This document shows, in pieces, positions 50,463-61,252 of a DNA stretch of 64,000 bases. The stretch covers positions 2,004,001 through 2,068,000 of the forward strand of contig NZ_QKWY01000001.1 of the NCBI RefSeq assembly GCF_003248355.1, read 5' to 3'. The DNA comes from Streptomyces sp. AC1-42W (GTDB lineage Bacteria; Actinomycetota; Actinomycetes; Streptomycetales; Streptomycetaceae). Below the pieces are notes generated by a model. That model worked only from the letters and a program-made list of their open reading frames with translations, was not told the origin of the DNA and did not search any database. Numbering within the stretch: the stretch's first letter is position 1; the number at the start of each line of letters is the position of its first letter. Position numbers and translations under genes: made by a program.

Positions 50463-53400
50463 CTACCTGTGCCTCACCCTGGGGTAGTGGTTCAGATCCT
50501 CCACCGAGGTGTTCGGGATCTCGATCTCGGTCAAGGTGCCACCTTCATAGGGGCGCTCGTATTGCCCGAAGCGAAGATCGTACTCTTCTCGGGGAATCTT
50601 GATCTCAATAATTCCTTCGCCATAGTGCTTGGCGTACTTCTCTGCGATTTCACGCTCCTTGGCGAAATATGCCTTTCCGTTCATGTACGGGTCATGAGGC
50701 CCACCCGGGAAGTCTTCGGCTCGGTATCCCACAGTTTCCTGAATGTCGCCTTGCCCTCGTTGAGGGGCCTTGTAGATTGACTGATAGTCGGGAGCGAGAC
50801 CGAGCGCGTCGGACCCTGTGGTCGGGTTGTCCACGTACGTGTTCGGGTTGGGGGCCGGGGCCAGGCCCAGGGGGTCTGGGGAGGTGTAGCGGCCTGTGGA
50901 CGGGTCGTAGTGGCGGAAGACGTTGTAGTGGAGGCCGGTTTCCGGGTCGTAGTACTGGCCGGGGAAGCGGAGCGGGGTGTACGTGGTGCTGGTGCGGGGC
51001 CAGGTGGTGGTGCCCCAGAGGGTGGTGCGGGAGTGCCAGGCGGTGTGGCCGGTCTCGTCGATGAGTTCGGTGGGGGTGCCGACGAGGTCGGTGGCGATGG
51101 CGAAGAAGCGGCGGTCGATCTCCGTGTGGTGGTCGTCGGCCGTGAGGATGCGTTCGGTCTGGGCGAGGGGGGCCGGGCCGTGGTGGTCCCAGGTGAGGGC
51201 GACCGCGGTCGGGGTGTCGGGCCGGTGGGTGGTCTGTTCGCAGAGGGTGAGGCCGTCCCAGGTGAACCGGGTCTCCTCGGCCACGTCCCCGTTGGCGGTC
51301 AGGCGTTGTTTCGCCGTGCGGCGGCCGAGCGGGTCGTAGTGGTAGCGCCAGCGGGTGCCGTCGGGGGTGGTGACGGAGGTGAGGCGGCTCTCCGTGTCCC
51401 AGGTGTAGTGCCAGGTGTCGGGTTTGCGGGACAGCCGGGTCCTGCGGCGCAGTGTGACCCGGCCGAGGGCGTCGTACGCGAAGCGGGTGTCGCCGGCGCG
51501 GGTGAGGGTGGTGGCGGTGTAGGCGCGGGAGCCGGTGGCTTCGGCGCCGGGGTGGCCGGAGGGCCAGGTGGCGGAGGTCTGGTTGCCGGCGTCGTCGTAG
51601 GTGTAGCGCTCGGTCCAGTCCTTGGCGTGGACGGCGGTGACGCGGCCCACCGGGTCGAGGTCGAAGGTGCGGGTGCCGGACTTCCGGTCGGCGACGGACA
51701 CGAGGTGGCCGTCGGCGCGGTAGGTGTAGGCGCGGCTGTTGACGCGGCGGGGTCCGGCGTCGATGTGCTGGGCGGTGAGGCGGCCGGCCTCGTCCCAGGC
51801 GGAGGTCATGGTGAGCGCGTCGTCGTAGGCGCGGGTGAGTTCGCGGCCGGCGTCGTCGTGCGTGAAGTCGATGCGGTGGCCGCCGCTGGTGAGGCTGCGG
51901 GCGCGGCCGTCGGGAGCGTACGTGTAGGAGGTGGCGTGGCCGGTGGGTGTGACGCGCCCGGTACGGCGGCCCAGCGCGTCGTAGGAGTAGGAGAGGGCAC
52001 GGCCGTCCACCAGTTCGGTCTTGACCGCGCCCCGGCGGTCGTACCGGTAGCGGATCTCGCTGTCCGGGCCCACCGCTTCGAGCAGCCGCCCCGCCCGGTC
52101 GTAGGCGTACGTCGTCACCCGGCCGCCGACGTCCTTGCGGATCACCCGGCCGAGTGGGTCGCGTTCGAAGGTGATGGTCCCGCCGAGGGCGTCGGTGCGG
52201 GCGGTGATCCGGTTCGCCGCGTCCGTCTCGTAGGCGAGGGTGCGGCCGTCGAAGTCGGTTTCCGCGACGAGGCGACCCGCCGCGTCGTACGCGTAGTCCC
52301 AGGTCAGGCCCTGCGGGTTGGTGACGCGGGTGAGGCGCAGCTCCCGGTCGTGCTCGAACGCGTAGCGGGCGCCGTCCGGTCCGGTGCGGGCGGCGAGGAG
52401 GTCGAAGTGGGTGTACTCGAAGCGGCTGGTCCCGCCCGCCGCGTCGGTGTGCGTGAGCGCGTTGCCCTCGCCGTCGTACGTCCATGACTCGGTGGCGCCG
52501 TCCGGTGCGGTGCGCCGGGCGAGTCCGCCGTCGGGGTGCCATTCCAGGCGGGTGACGGCGCCCACCGGGTCGGTGATGCGGACGGGCCGTCCGAGGGGGT
52601 CCCGCTCGGTGCGGGTGACGGCTCCGCCGGGGCCGGTCACCCGTACGGTCAGGCCGGCGGCGTCGCACTCGATGTGGGTGGTGGCGCCGAGGGCGTCGGT
52701 GGCCGAGGTGAGGCGGCCCGCGTCGTCGTAGGTGTAGCGGGTGGTGGCCCCGGCCGCGTCGGTGACGGCCGTGCGGTTGCCGCGTTCGTCGAACTCCTGC
52801 GTGCGGCGGGCACCGTCCGGCTCGTTGATCTCCACAGGTAGTCCGAGCGAACCGTACTCGACTCGGACTTGGTTGCCATCGGCCCGGGTGATCGCGGCGA
52901 GTCGGCTGTTGTCGTCGTAGGTGTAGGTGGTGGTGTGACCCAGTGGGTCGGTGCGGGAGTGCGGGTTGCCGTGTGGGTCGTGGGTGAAGCGGGTGGTGCG
53001 GCCGAGCGGATCGGTGATGGCGAGCGGGAGGCAGCCGGGGCCGAAGAGGTGGCGGGTGGTGTGGCCGTCGGCGGTGGTGAGCGTGGTGGTGCGGTGGCCG
53101 GACTCGGGGTCGGTGTAGGCGAGGGTGATCTGTACGTGGCCGGCCTCGCCGCCCTCCGCGACGACGCGGTCCCGGTCGTCGTAGACGTAGTCGTAGCGGC
53201 TGTCGTTGGAGTCGATCCAGGCGGTGACACGGTGGCGGTCGTCGTAGACGAAGGTGGTCGTGGCGCCGGACGGCTTGGTAACGGCGGTGAGGTCGCCGTC
53301 CGTGTAGCCGTAGCTCATCAGGAGCAGGTCCGTGGCGTCCGCACCCGCACCCGTCAGGGACAGGGCGGTGATCCGGCCGTCGGCGGTCGTCAGGCCGAGC

Positions 53401-55122
53401 CGCCGGCCCGCGGAGTGGACCAGGGCCAGCGGCAGGCCGCCCTCGGCGCGCTCGACGGTGATGCGGTGGCCGTTGCGATCGGTGATCTCGCCGAGCCAGG
53501 CGACGCCGTCGCCCCCGGGCTCCGCGCCGGGCGGGGCGTCGAAGTCGAGGACCAGGCCGCTGTCGGGGTCGGTGACCGTGTAGTCGCCGTTCGCGTCGCG
53601 GGCCAGCAGCGTACGGGCCCGCCCGGACTCCGGCCGGACGGGCGCGCCGGGTGCCGGGTGCGGGTAGCGGATCAGGAGGCCGTCCGCGGTGACGTGGAGG
53701 ACGCCGACGGAGTCGATCTGGAGGCGTTCGTCGACGGTGGAGGTCCAGGACGGGCCCAGGAAGCGGCCGGCGGTCAGGCCGGACTCGGTGCGGCGGGTGA
53801 ACAGCAGCGGCAGGATGCCGGGGAGCGCGACATCGGTCTGCGGCAGGAACATCCGGCCCGTGGCCAGGTCGACGGGGTCGGTGCCGTCGGTGACGCGCCG
53901 GCCGTCCGACCGGGTGTGGGTGCCCTCCGGGGCGTCGTCCGCCAGTCGCCGCAGCCGGGCGATGTCGGACGCCTCGTCGACGACGCGCAGGCCCTTGACC
54001 GCGGCGCCGCCGCCTCCCGTGGCGGCGGTCAGCGCGAGGTCGGGGATCAGCCGGCCGACGCCCTCGGCCGGGTCCTTCATGAAGTCCTGGACCATCCGGC
54101 TGCCGGTGCCGGCCGGGTCGTTCGCGGCGACCACCAGCCCGGCCGCCAGGCTGTTGAGCGAGGTGGCGTACTGCGCCGGGTGCGTCAGGTTGTACGGGTC
54201 CATCGGGTTGACGCCCCGCACGAGGTTGACGATGCCCGCCGACGCCTTGATGATCCCGCCGTCCAGGTGCATGCCCATGACCTGGGACTCCTCGAACCCG
54301 TCCCGCACCTGCCCGGCGTACGACGGCTTCCGCGGCGCCAGGTCGCGGGCGGCCCTGACCGCCGTCCGGGCGGTCTCGGCCGCGGAGTTGCGCTGCTCGC
54401 GGGCGGCGGCGAGTAAGTCCTGCGCGTCCTGCATCAGCTGCTTGCCCGGGGTCGGTGAACGTCGACGGCGGCCGCGGCGGCAGCGAGGACGGGTCACGCC
54501 GGTCGGCGGGCAGGGCGTTGCAGCGGTCGACGGCGCTGTTGTAGTCGTCCACCTTCTTGCGGTGGGCGTCCGCGGCGTCCTCGGACGCCTTGACGCCCGC
54601 CTTCCACTTGTCGATCGCCGTCTGCGCCTGGCCCTGTGCCCAGGTGACGGTGTCCGCGAAGGCGTCGAGAGCCCCCAGCGCCCCGGCCGCGGCGTCGGCG
54701 GCCGCGTACCACTTCGGCGGCTGGGTGCTCACCGCGGTGCGCAGGGCGTCGGCCGTCTCGCCCTTGAGCTCTCCGGAGTCCAGCCCCTTCAGCCCGTCCC
54801 CGGTGCCGTCGAACGCGGCCCGGAAGGCCCGGAGCTTCGCGACCGTGGCAGTGATCTCGGCGGGGCTGCCGTAGACGAGCTCGGTCCTGTCCTCGGTCTG
54901 CCCGAGGTCCATCTCGTCGACCTCGGCGCCCATCCGGTTGGCGACGGAACGGGACTGTTCACGCACCCAGTCCGCGCCGGACTGCCAGCCGACGTCATCC
55001 AGCCGGTCGGCCGTCCAGTTCCCCACGTCCTCGACCCGGTCGCCGGCCCACTCGATACCGTCCTCGACCGCGTTCTCGACCGGGTCGGGCGTCAGGTCGC
55101 TGATGACGTCGCCTATGCCCAC
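50463..55122 (-). CDS. RHS/YD-repeat polymorphic toxin with T7SS-type N-terminus; one-base frameshift
   Basis: From GTG 55122 the first 225 residues are a T7SS-exported N-domain (DRVEDVGNWTADRLDDVGWQ, SPAEITATVAKLRAFRAAFD). At the G/C run 54445-54451 the frame breaks; removing one base joins STFTDPG to KQLMQDAQDLLAAAREQRN and gives about 1550 residues. Then follow DUF6531 (DPVDLATGRMFLPQTDVALP), about 40 YD/RHS repeats, and the core ending TSPDPLGLAPAPNPNTYVDN. The variable C-terminal toxin is about 105 residues: ETVGYRAEDFPGGPHDPYMN, GKAYFAKEREIAEKYAKHYG and EGGTLTEIEIPNTSVEDLN. An R, A-Y-F, T-E-I-E order suggests an ADP-ribosyltransferase-like fold (weak). Unless frameshifting occurs, the product is truncated. 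Confidence 0.8.
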
Positions 55123-55124
55123 GG

Positions 55125-55781
55125 TCAGTCGCCCCCCGGCTCACTTCGCTGCTGTGCCCGCTGTGCGCGCTCTTCCGGGGACGGGCCGAACGTCTCGTCC
55201 AGCATGCCGTCGAACTGCTCGTCGGAGATCCCCAGCGCGCTGTTGAACATGTCGGCCCGGCGGCCGCCGGTGCCCTCGGTGAGGACCGTGCGGCCGGTGT
55301 CCTTCCAGGTCTGCCCCATGTCCTGGCCGGCCCGCTGGAACGACTCCGGGCTGTAGTCCGGGTCCAGGTAGTCCGGCGTGAGGACGTCGCCCCAGTCCTG
55401 CCGGGCGATCTCCTCCTCGCTCGCGTGCGGGTTCCCGCCGAACAGGGCGTTGGCGCCCACCTTGAGCGTGCCCGCGAGGTACTGGTCGTGCTCCCACTGC
55501 GTACCCGCCGCCAGACCCAGCAGATTCGCGAGCCCACTGGCGTCCCGCACCAGAGCCCGCACCCCCCACTCCCAGCGCTCGCAGAAGTCCTCGAAGTCCA
55601 CCGAGAGCCCGTGGTGCCCGGCCTCCATCCCGGTCATCGCCAGCCCCGAGAACCCCTTGCCCAGCACCGAACCGGTCGCCCCACCGAGCTCCCCCAGCCC
55701 GTCGACGGTCGTATTCAGGCCCTTGGTGAACTCGGCGACCGACGCCTTGTCCAGACGCAGGTCCGCGCCGTCACCGCTCAC
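55125..55781 (-). CDS. WXG100/T7SS-associated protein upstream of the toxin
   Basis: 218 residues from GTG 55781, ending 2 bases before the toxin start. RLDKASVAEFTKGLNTTVDG then LGELGGATGSVLGKGFSGLA is a helical WXG100-like hairpin, with FCERWEWGVRALVRDASGLA as the second helix. The acidic C-half may carry a secretion signal (no clear YxxxD/E). Such proteins are partners that take large toxins to the type VII (Esx) exporter; no esx structural genes are in the window. Confidence 0.7.
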   Translation of the reverse strand: MSGDGADLRLDKASVAEFTKGLNTTVDGLGELGGATGSVLGKGFSGLAMTGMEAGHHGLSVDFEDFCERWEWGVRALVRDASGLANLLGLAAGTQWEHDQYLAGTLKVGANALFGGNPHASEEEIARQDWGDVLTPDYLDPDYSPESFQRAGQDMGQTWKDTGRTVLTEGTGGRRADMFNSALGISDEQFDGMLDETFGPSPEERAQRAQQRSEPGGD

Positions 55782-55990
55782 ACCCGCACCCCTCGCCCCG
55801 ATCGCTCCACGGCCCCTCCCCCTCGTCCGGCAACCCGCCCCACCGTAGAGCACACGCCCGGAGGCACGGGCGCGGTTCCCGCCGCCCCGCCCCAACGCCC
55901 CGCAGCACCGCCGGTCCCCGCGGCCCGTCGGGGCAGCGCCTAAACTCCGAAGGCTGGGAGCTGGACTGGTGGCGGGCGGGAGAGCGCGGG

Positions 55991-58981
55991 ATGACCATGG
56001 TGCCGGGGCGCAGGAGCAGTACGTTCACCCGACTTCTGCGGCACGGATTCACCGACCCGTCCGCCGCGGAGCGGCTGCTCGACCTGCCCGACCTGTCCTC
56101 CGTACGGTCCGACCCGGTGCTCCTCGAAGCGCTCGGGGCCACCGCCGACCCCGATCTCGCCCTGCGCGGCCTGGTCCGGCTGGCCGAGGCGGAGGAGGCG
56201 GGGGAGCGGCAGATCCTGCTGGACACGCTGGTCACCGCCAAGCCCCTGCGCGACCGGCTGCTCGGAGTGCTCGGGGCGTCCGAGGCGCTCGGCGACCATC
56301 TGGCCCGGCACCCCCGCGACTGGCAGGTACTCGTCACGTACGAGGCGGCCGACCTGCACCCCGGCATCGCCGAGTTCGAGCGCGAGCTGGCCGGGGCGGG
56401 CGACCCGGACGCCCTGCGCGTCGGCTACCGCCGGTGCCTGCTGTCCATCGCCGCGCGCGACGTCTGCGGCACCACCGACGTCGCCGAGGTCGCCGCCGAA
56501 CTCGCCGACCTCGCCACCGCGACGCTGCGCGCCGCCCTGCGCATCGCCTCCGCCGCCGCGCCCGACGACGCCGCGCAGAGCCGGCTCGCCGTCATCGCGA
56601 TGGGCAAGTGCGGCGGCCACGAGCTGAACTACGTCTCCGACGTGGACGTCATCTTCGTCGCCGAACCGGCCGACGGCGCCGAGGAGAACAAGGCCATGCA
56701 GGCGGCCACCCGGCTCGCCGCCCACCTCATGCGCATCTGCTCCGACACCACCGTCGAGGGCACCATCTGGCCCGTGGACGCCAACCTGCGCCCCGAGGGC
56801 CGCAACGGGCCCCTCGTGCGCACGCTCTCCTCGCACCTCGCGTACTACCAGCGCTGGGCCAAGACCTGGGAGTTCCAGGCGCTGCTCAAGGCCCGGCCGG
56901 TGGCCGGCGACGCCGCGCTCGGTGCCGACTACGTGGACGCCGTGGCGCCGCTCGTCTGGCAGGCCGCGGACCGGGAGAACTTCGTCCCGGACGTGCAGAA
57001 GATGCGCCGCCGCGTCGTCGACACCATCCCCGCCGACCGGGTGGACCGGGAGCTGAAGCTCGGCCCCGGCGGACTGCGGGACGTCGAGTTCGCCGTCCAG
57101 CTCCTCCAGCTCGTGCACGGCCGCAGCGACCCCTCCCTGCGCAGCGGGTCCACCCTGGAGGCGCTGGCCGCGCTCGCCCGGGGCGGCTACGTGGGCCGGG
57201 TGGACGCCGTCCAGCTCGACGACGCCTACCGCTTCCTGCGCGCCATGGAGCACCGCATCCAGCTCTACCGGCTGCGCCGCACCCACCTCGTCCCCGACGA
57301 GGAGCCCGACCTGCGCCGCCTCGGCCGCTCGCTGGGCCTGCGCACCGACCCCATCGCCGAACTGAACCAGGCGTGGCGGCGGCACGCCTCCGTGGTGCGG
57401 CGGCTGCACGAGAAGCTGTTCTACCGGCCCCTCCTGGACGCCGTCGCCCAGCTCGCGCCAGGCGAGTCCCGGCTCAGCACCAAGGCCGCCACCGCCCGGC
57501 TCGTCGCCCTCGGCTACGAGGACCCGGCGGCCGCCCTGCGCCACCTGGAGGCCCTGTCCTCCGGGGTCTCCCGCAAGGCCGCCATCCAGCGCACCCTGCT
57601 GCCCGTGCTGCTCGGCTGGTTCGCGGACTCCGCCGACCCGGACGCCGGCCTCCTCGGCTTCCGCAAGGTGTCCGACGCGCTCGGCAAGACCCCGTGGTAC
57701 CTGCGGCTCCTGCGCGACGAGGGCGCCGCGGCGGAGAACCTGGCGCGCGTCCTGTCGGCCGGCCGCCTCGCCCCCGACCTGCTGATGCGCGCCCCGGAGG
57801 CCGTCTCCATCCTCGGCGACCCGCACGGCCTGGCCCCGCGCAGCCGGGAGCACCTGGAGCAGGAGGTGCTGGCCGCGGTGGGGCGCGCGGACGACGCGGA
57901 GACGGCCGTGGCGGTGGTGCGCGGGGTGCGCAGACGCGAGCTGTTCCGCACGACGGCCGCCGACCTGATCGGCTCCTACGGTACGGAGGACAGCCCGGCC
58001 GAGTCCGATCCCGGCGCCCTCGTGGACCGCGTCGGCGACGCCGTCACGGACATCAACGCCGTGACCATCGCCGGTGCGCTGCGGGCCGCCGTACGCGCGG
58101 AGTGGGGCGACACGCTGCCCACCCGGTTCGCGGTCATCGGCATGGGCCGGTTCGGCGGCCACGAGCTGGGGTACGGCTCCGACGCGGACGTCCTGTTCGT
58201 GCACGAACCCCGCGAGGGCGTGGACGAGCAGGAGGCGAGCCGGGCCGCGAGCCGGGTGGTCTCCGAGATGCGCAGGCTCCTCCAGCTGCCCACCGCCGAT
58301 CCGCCGCTCGTCATCGACCCCGACCTGCGCCCCGAGGGCAAGAACGGGCCGCTCGTGCGCACCCTGAAGTCGTACGAGGCGTACTACCGGCGCTGGTCGC
58401 TGGGGTGGGAGAGCCAGGCCCTGCTGCGGGCCGAGCCGATGGCCGGGGACCTGGACCTGGGCGCGGAGTTCACCGAGCTGATCGACCCGCTGCGCTACCC
58501 CGAGGACGGGCTCACGGACGACGCCGTCCGCGAGATCCGGCGGCTCAAGGCCCGCATGGAGTCCGAGCGGCTGCCGCGCGGCGCGGACCCGACCCTGCAC
58601 ACCAAGCTGGGGCGGGGCGGGCTGAGCGACGTCGAGTGGACGGTGCAGCTGATGCAGATGCGGCACGGCCGCTCCGTGCCCGGGCTGCGGACCACCCGCA
58701 CCCGCCCCGCGCTGGCCGCCGCCCATGAGGCCGGCCTGATCGGCGCGGACGACGCCCGGACCCTGGACGAGGCGTGGGTCCTCGCCACCCGCGTCCGCAA
58801 CGCGGTGATGCTCGTACGCGGCAGGCCGGGGGACACGTTCCCCTCGGTCCCGCGCGAGCTGACCGCGGTGGGGCGGTACCTGGGGTACGAGGAGGGGCAC
58901 GTCGGGGACATGCTGGAGGACTACCGGCGGGTCACGCGGCGGGCGCGCGCGGTGGTGGAGGAGCGGTTCTACGGGAGCTGA
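55991..58981 (+). CDS. glnE: Bifunctional glutamine-synthetase adenylyltransferase/deadenylase
   Basis: 996 residues from ATG 55991. Two nucleotidyltransferase domains: about residues 205-225 (MGKCGGHELNYVSDVDVIF) and 717-737 (MGRFGGHELGYGSDADVLFV), both with the G-G-x-E-L-x-x-x-S-D-x-D signature. Each is followed by its helical GlnD_UR_UTase part (TLSSHLAYYQRWAKTWEFQA, TLKSYEAYYRRWSLGWESQA). It adds and removes AMP on glutamine synthetase GlnA in response to nitrogen status. Single gene, divergent from the toxin operon. Confidence 0.95.
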   Translation: MTMVPGRRSSTFTRLLRHGFTDPSAAERLLDLPDLSSVRSDPVLLEALGATADPDLALRGLVRLAEAEEAGERQILLDTLVTAKPLRDRLLGVLGASEALGDHLARHPRDWQVLVTYEAADLHPGIAEFERELAGAGDPDALRVGYRRCLLSIAARDVCGTTDVAEVAAELADLATATLRAALRIASAAAPDDAAQSRLAVIAMGKCGGHELNYVSDVDVIFVAEPADGAEENKAMQAATRLAAHLMRICSDTTVEGTIWPVDANLRPEGRNGPLVRTLSSHLAYYQRWAKTWEFQALLKARPVAGDAALGADYVDAVAPLVWQAADRENFVPDVQKMRRRVVDTIPADRVDRELKLGPGGLRDVEFAVQLLQLVHGRSDPSLRSGSTLEALAALARGGYVGRVDAVQLDDAYRFLRAMEHRIQLYRLRRTHLVPDEEPDLRRLGRSLGLRTDPIAELNQAWRRHASVVRRLHEKLFYRPLLDAVAQLAPGESRLSTKAATARLVALGYEDPAAALRHLEALSSGVSRKAAIQRTLLPVLLGWFADSADPDAGLLGFRKVSDALGKTPWYLRLLRDEGAAAENLARVLSAGRLAPDLLMRAPEAVSILGDPHGLAPRSREHLEQEVLAAVGRADDAETAVAVVRGVRRRELFRTTAADLIGSYGTEDSPAESDPGALVDRVGDAVTDINAVTIAGALRAAVRAEWGDTLPTRFAVIGMGRFGGHELGYGSDADVLFVHEPREGVDEQEASRAASRVVSEMRRLLQLPTADPPLVIDPDLRPEGKNGPLVRTLKSYEAYYRRWSLGWESQALLRAEPMAGDLDLGAEFTELIDPLRYPEDGLTDDAVREIRRLKARMESERLPRGADPTLHTKLGRGGLSDVEWTVQLMQMRHGRSVPGLRTTRTRPALAAAHEAGLIGADDARTLDEAWVLATRVRNAVMLVRGRPGDTFPSVPRELTAVGRYLGYEEGHVGDMLEDYRRVTRRARAVVEERFYGS

Positions 58982-59036
58982 GCGGTTCTACGGGAGCTGA
59001 GCGGTTCTACGGGGGCCGAGCGGTTCCACGGGGGCC
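58961..59036. repeat. Four tandem 19-bp repeats at the glnE 3' end
   Basis: GAGCGGTTCTACGGGAGCT occurs at 58961-58979 and 58980-58998, then with GGGGGCC endings at 58999-59017 and 59018-59036 (the last also has a C for a T). The first copy encodes the GlnE end ERFYGS; the others follow the stop. Copy number may vary between strains. Confidence 0.88.
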
Positions 59037-59071
59037 GAGCCTTTGCGGGGCGCTGCCCCGCACCCCGCTCC

Positions 59072-60022
59072 TCAATCGCCGGAGGGGCTTGTTCTCACCG
59101 CGCTGAGGCGGGGGCGGGACGCCTTGCGCGGAATCCACCTGGGCAGCCGGTGCGGCAGCGCTCCGTACCAGGCGTACGACACCGCGTAACCGAACGCCAG
59201 GCAGGCCATGCCGCCCACCGCGTCCAGCCAGAAGTGGTTGGCCGTCGACACGATGACGATCAGCGTGACCGCGGGATACAGCAGCCCCAGCACGCGGACC
59301 CAGGGGACCGAGGCCAGGGCGAAGACGGTGAGGCCGCACCACAGGGACCAGCCGATGTGCATCGACGGCATCGCCGCGTACTGGTTGGACATGTTCTTGA
59401 AGTTGCCCGACGCCATCGAACCCCAGGTCTGGTGCACCAGGACCGTGTCGACGAAGTTGCCGCCGTTCATCAGGCGGGGCGGCGCCAACGGGTAGAGGTA
59501 GTAGCCGGCGAGCGCGACGCCGGTGGTGGCGAACAGGGCCAGCCGGGCCGCCGCGTAACGCCCCGGATGCCGGCGGAACAGCCAGATGAGCACGGTGATC
59601 GTGACCACGAAGTGCAGGGTCGCGTAGTAGTAGTTCATCGAGACGATGAGCCATGTCACCGAGTTCACCGCGTGGTTGACGGACTGCTCGACCGCGATGC
59701 CGAGGAAGCGCTCGACCGACCACAGCCAGTCCGCGTTGGCGAGGGCGGCGGCCTTCTGCTCCGGGACCGCGTTGCGCACCAGCGAGTACAGCCAGTAACT
59801 CACCGCCACCAGCAGGATTTCGAACCAGAGACGGGGCCGCCGGGGCGACCGGGGGGAACGCAGCCGGGACACGACGTGAGCGAGTGGTCTGTCGAGCGCT
59901 CTGCCGAGCCCGTGTGTGCGACCGGACTGCTTGGTGTTCGCCTCGGGAGCCGCCTCGTTCACGATGGGTGACGGGGTGGCCTCCGTGCGGCCTTCCTGTC
60001 GTTTCACGCTCAATTCACCCAT
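59072..60022 (-). CDS. PAP2-superfamily membrane phosphatase/transferase
   Basis: 316 residues from ATG 60022. After a polar 65-residue N-terminus come six TM helices (LWFEILLVAVSYWLYSLV, FVVTITVLIWLFRRHPG and others). QYAAMPSMHIGWSLWCGL and VSTANHFWLDAVGGMACLAF are the two histidine motifs of the PAP2_3/inositol-phosphorylceramide-synthase type. It acts on lipid phosphates at the outer membrane face. Occupies the SCO2233-like position between glnE and malR. Confidence 0.85.
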   Translation of the reverse strand: MGELSVKRQEGRTEATPSPIVNEAAPEANTKQSGRTHGLGRALDRPLAHVVSRLRSPRSPRRPRLWFEILLVAVSYWLYSLVRNAVPEQKAAALANADWLWSVERFLGIAVEQSVNHAVNSVTWLIVSMNYYYATLHFVVTITVLIWLFRRHPGRYAAARLALFATTGVALAGYYLYPLAPPRLMNGGNFVDTVLVHQTWGSMASGNFKNMSNQYAAMPSMHIGWSLWCGLTVFALASVPWVRVLGLLYPAVTLIVIVSTANHFWLDAVGGMACLAFGYAVSYAWYGALPHRLPRWIPRKASRPRLSAVRTSPSGD

Positions 60023-60181
60023 AGGCACAGAGTCTGCCAGATTTGCCCTCTCTGCCCGATGATCCTCCGGTGGGGCGCGGGTTGCACCTCCGGTGACCGT
60101 GCGCGGGCATGCCGAAAACCCGCGCGGGGCGGGTGCGGTGGGTCAGTGACGGAGGAGCGCGGGACGGGTGCGGCGGGCCGG

Positions 60182-61252
60182 CTACGCGTCCGCGTGCGAT
60201 GCTGGGAGGGACGCCGGCGTGGTGCCGGCCGGGTCCGGGCCGGGGCCCGCGGCGGTGGAGCCGCGTACCACCAGTTCCGGCATGAAGACGAACTCGCTGT
60301 GCGGGGCGGGCGTGCCGCCGATCTCCTCCAGGAGCGTACGCACGGCGGCCTGGCCCATCGCCGTCACCGGCTGGCGGATCGTGGTCAGCGGCGGATCGGT
60401 GAACGCTATGAGCGGCGAGTCGTCGTAACCCACCACGGACAGGTCGCGCGGGACCTCGTGGGAGAGCCGGCGGGCGGCCCTGATCGCGCCGAGCGCCATC
60501 ATGTCGCTCGCGCACACCACCGCCGTGCAGCCCCGCTCCAGCAGCGCCGATGCGGCGGCCTGGCCGCCCTCCAGCGTGTACAGGGAGTGCTGGATCAGCT
60601 CCTTGATCTCATCGGTCGACAGGCCCAACTGCTCGCGCATCGTGGCGTGGAAGCCCTCGATCTTGCGCAGCACCGGCACGAACCGCTTCGGGCCGACCGC
60701 CAGGCCGATCCGGCTGTGCCCCAGCGACACCAGATGCGTCACCGCCAGCCGCATCGCGGCCCGGTCGTCGGGGGAGATGAAAGGCGCCTGCACCTTCGGC
60801 GAGAAGCCGTTGACCAGCACGAAGGGCACGCCCTTGGCGCGCAGTTGCTCGTAGCGCCCCATGTCGGCGGAGGTGTCGGCGTGCAGCCCGGAGACGAAGA
60901 TGATCCCGGAGACGCCCCGGTCGACCAGCATCTCGGTCAGCTCGTCCTCGGTGGAGCCGCCCGGCGTCTGCGTCGCCAGGACCGGCGTGTAGCCCTGCCG
61001 GGTCAGCGCCTGCCCGATGACCTGGGCGAGCGCCGGGAAGATCGGGTTCTCCAGCTCCGGCGTGATCAGGCCGACGAGCCCCGCGCTGCGCCTGCGCAGA
61101 CGTACGGGGCGCTCGTAGCCCAGGACGTCGAGAGCGGCGAGGACGGATTCGCGGGTGGCAGCGGCTACACCGGGCTTGCCGTTCAGTACGCGGCTGACCG
61201 TCGCTTCGCTGACTCCCGCCTGAGTTGCGATATCGGCAAGCCGTGCGGTCAT
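60182..61252 (-). CDS. malR: LacI-family repressor of maltose uptake
   Basis: 356 residues from ATG 61252. The LacI helix-turn-helix is residues 3-50 (RLADIATQAGVSEATVSRVL then NGKPGVAAATRESVLAALDV). The periplasmic-binding-protein-like sensor domain follows: AGLVGLITPELENPIFPALA and ALVCASDMMALGAIRAAR-like core, ending PELVVRGSTAA. Divergent from malE, it is the MalR repressor that releases malEFG when maltose or related sugars are present. Confidence 0.93.
   Translation of the reverse strand: MTARLADIATQAGVSEATVSRVLNGKPGVAAATRESVLAALDVLGYERPVRLRRRSAGLVGLITPELENPIFPALAQVIGQALTRQGYTPVLATQTPGGSTEDELTEMLVDRGVSGIIFVSGLHADTSADMGRYEQLRAKGVPFVLVNGFSPKVQAPFISPDDRAAMRLAVTHLVSLGHSRIGLAVGPKRFVPVLRKIEGFHATMREQLGLSTDEIKELIQHSLYTLEGGQAAASALLERGCTAVVCASDMMALGAIRAARRLSHEVPRDLSVVGYDDSPLIAFTDPPLTTIRQPVTAMGQAAVRTLLEEIGGTPAPHSEFVFMPELVVRGSTAAGPGPDPAGTTPASLPASHADA

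Noticed and set aside
50692-54440. Continuation of the toxin's first frame over the repeats
   Set aside because: After 54445 it is Arg/Pro/His-rich with no YD repeats; the neighbouring frame carries all repeats and the toxin tip.
55940-58900. A 986-codon open frame antisense to glnE
   Set aside because: Gly/Arg/Val-rich shadow frame created by high-GC third positions of glnE; no domain, and glnE itself is certain.
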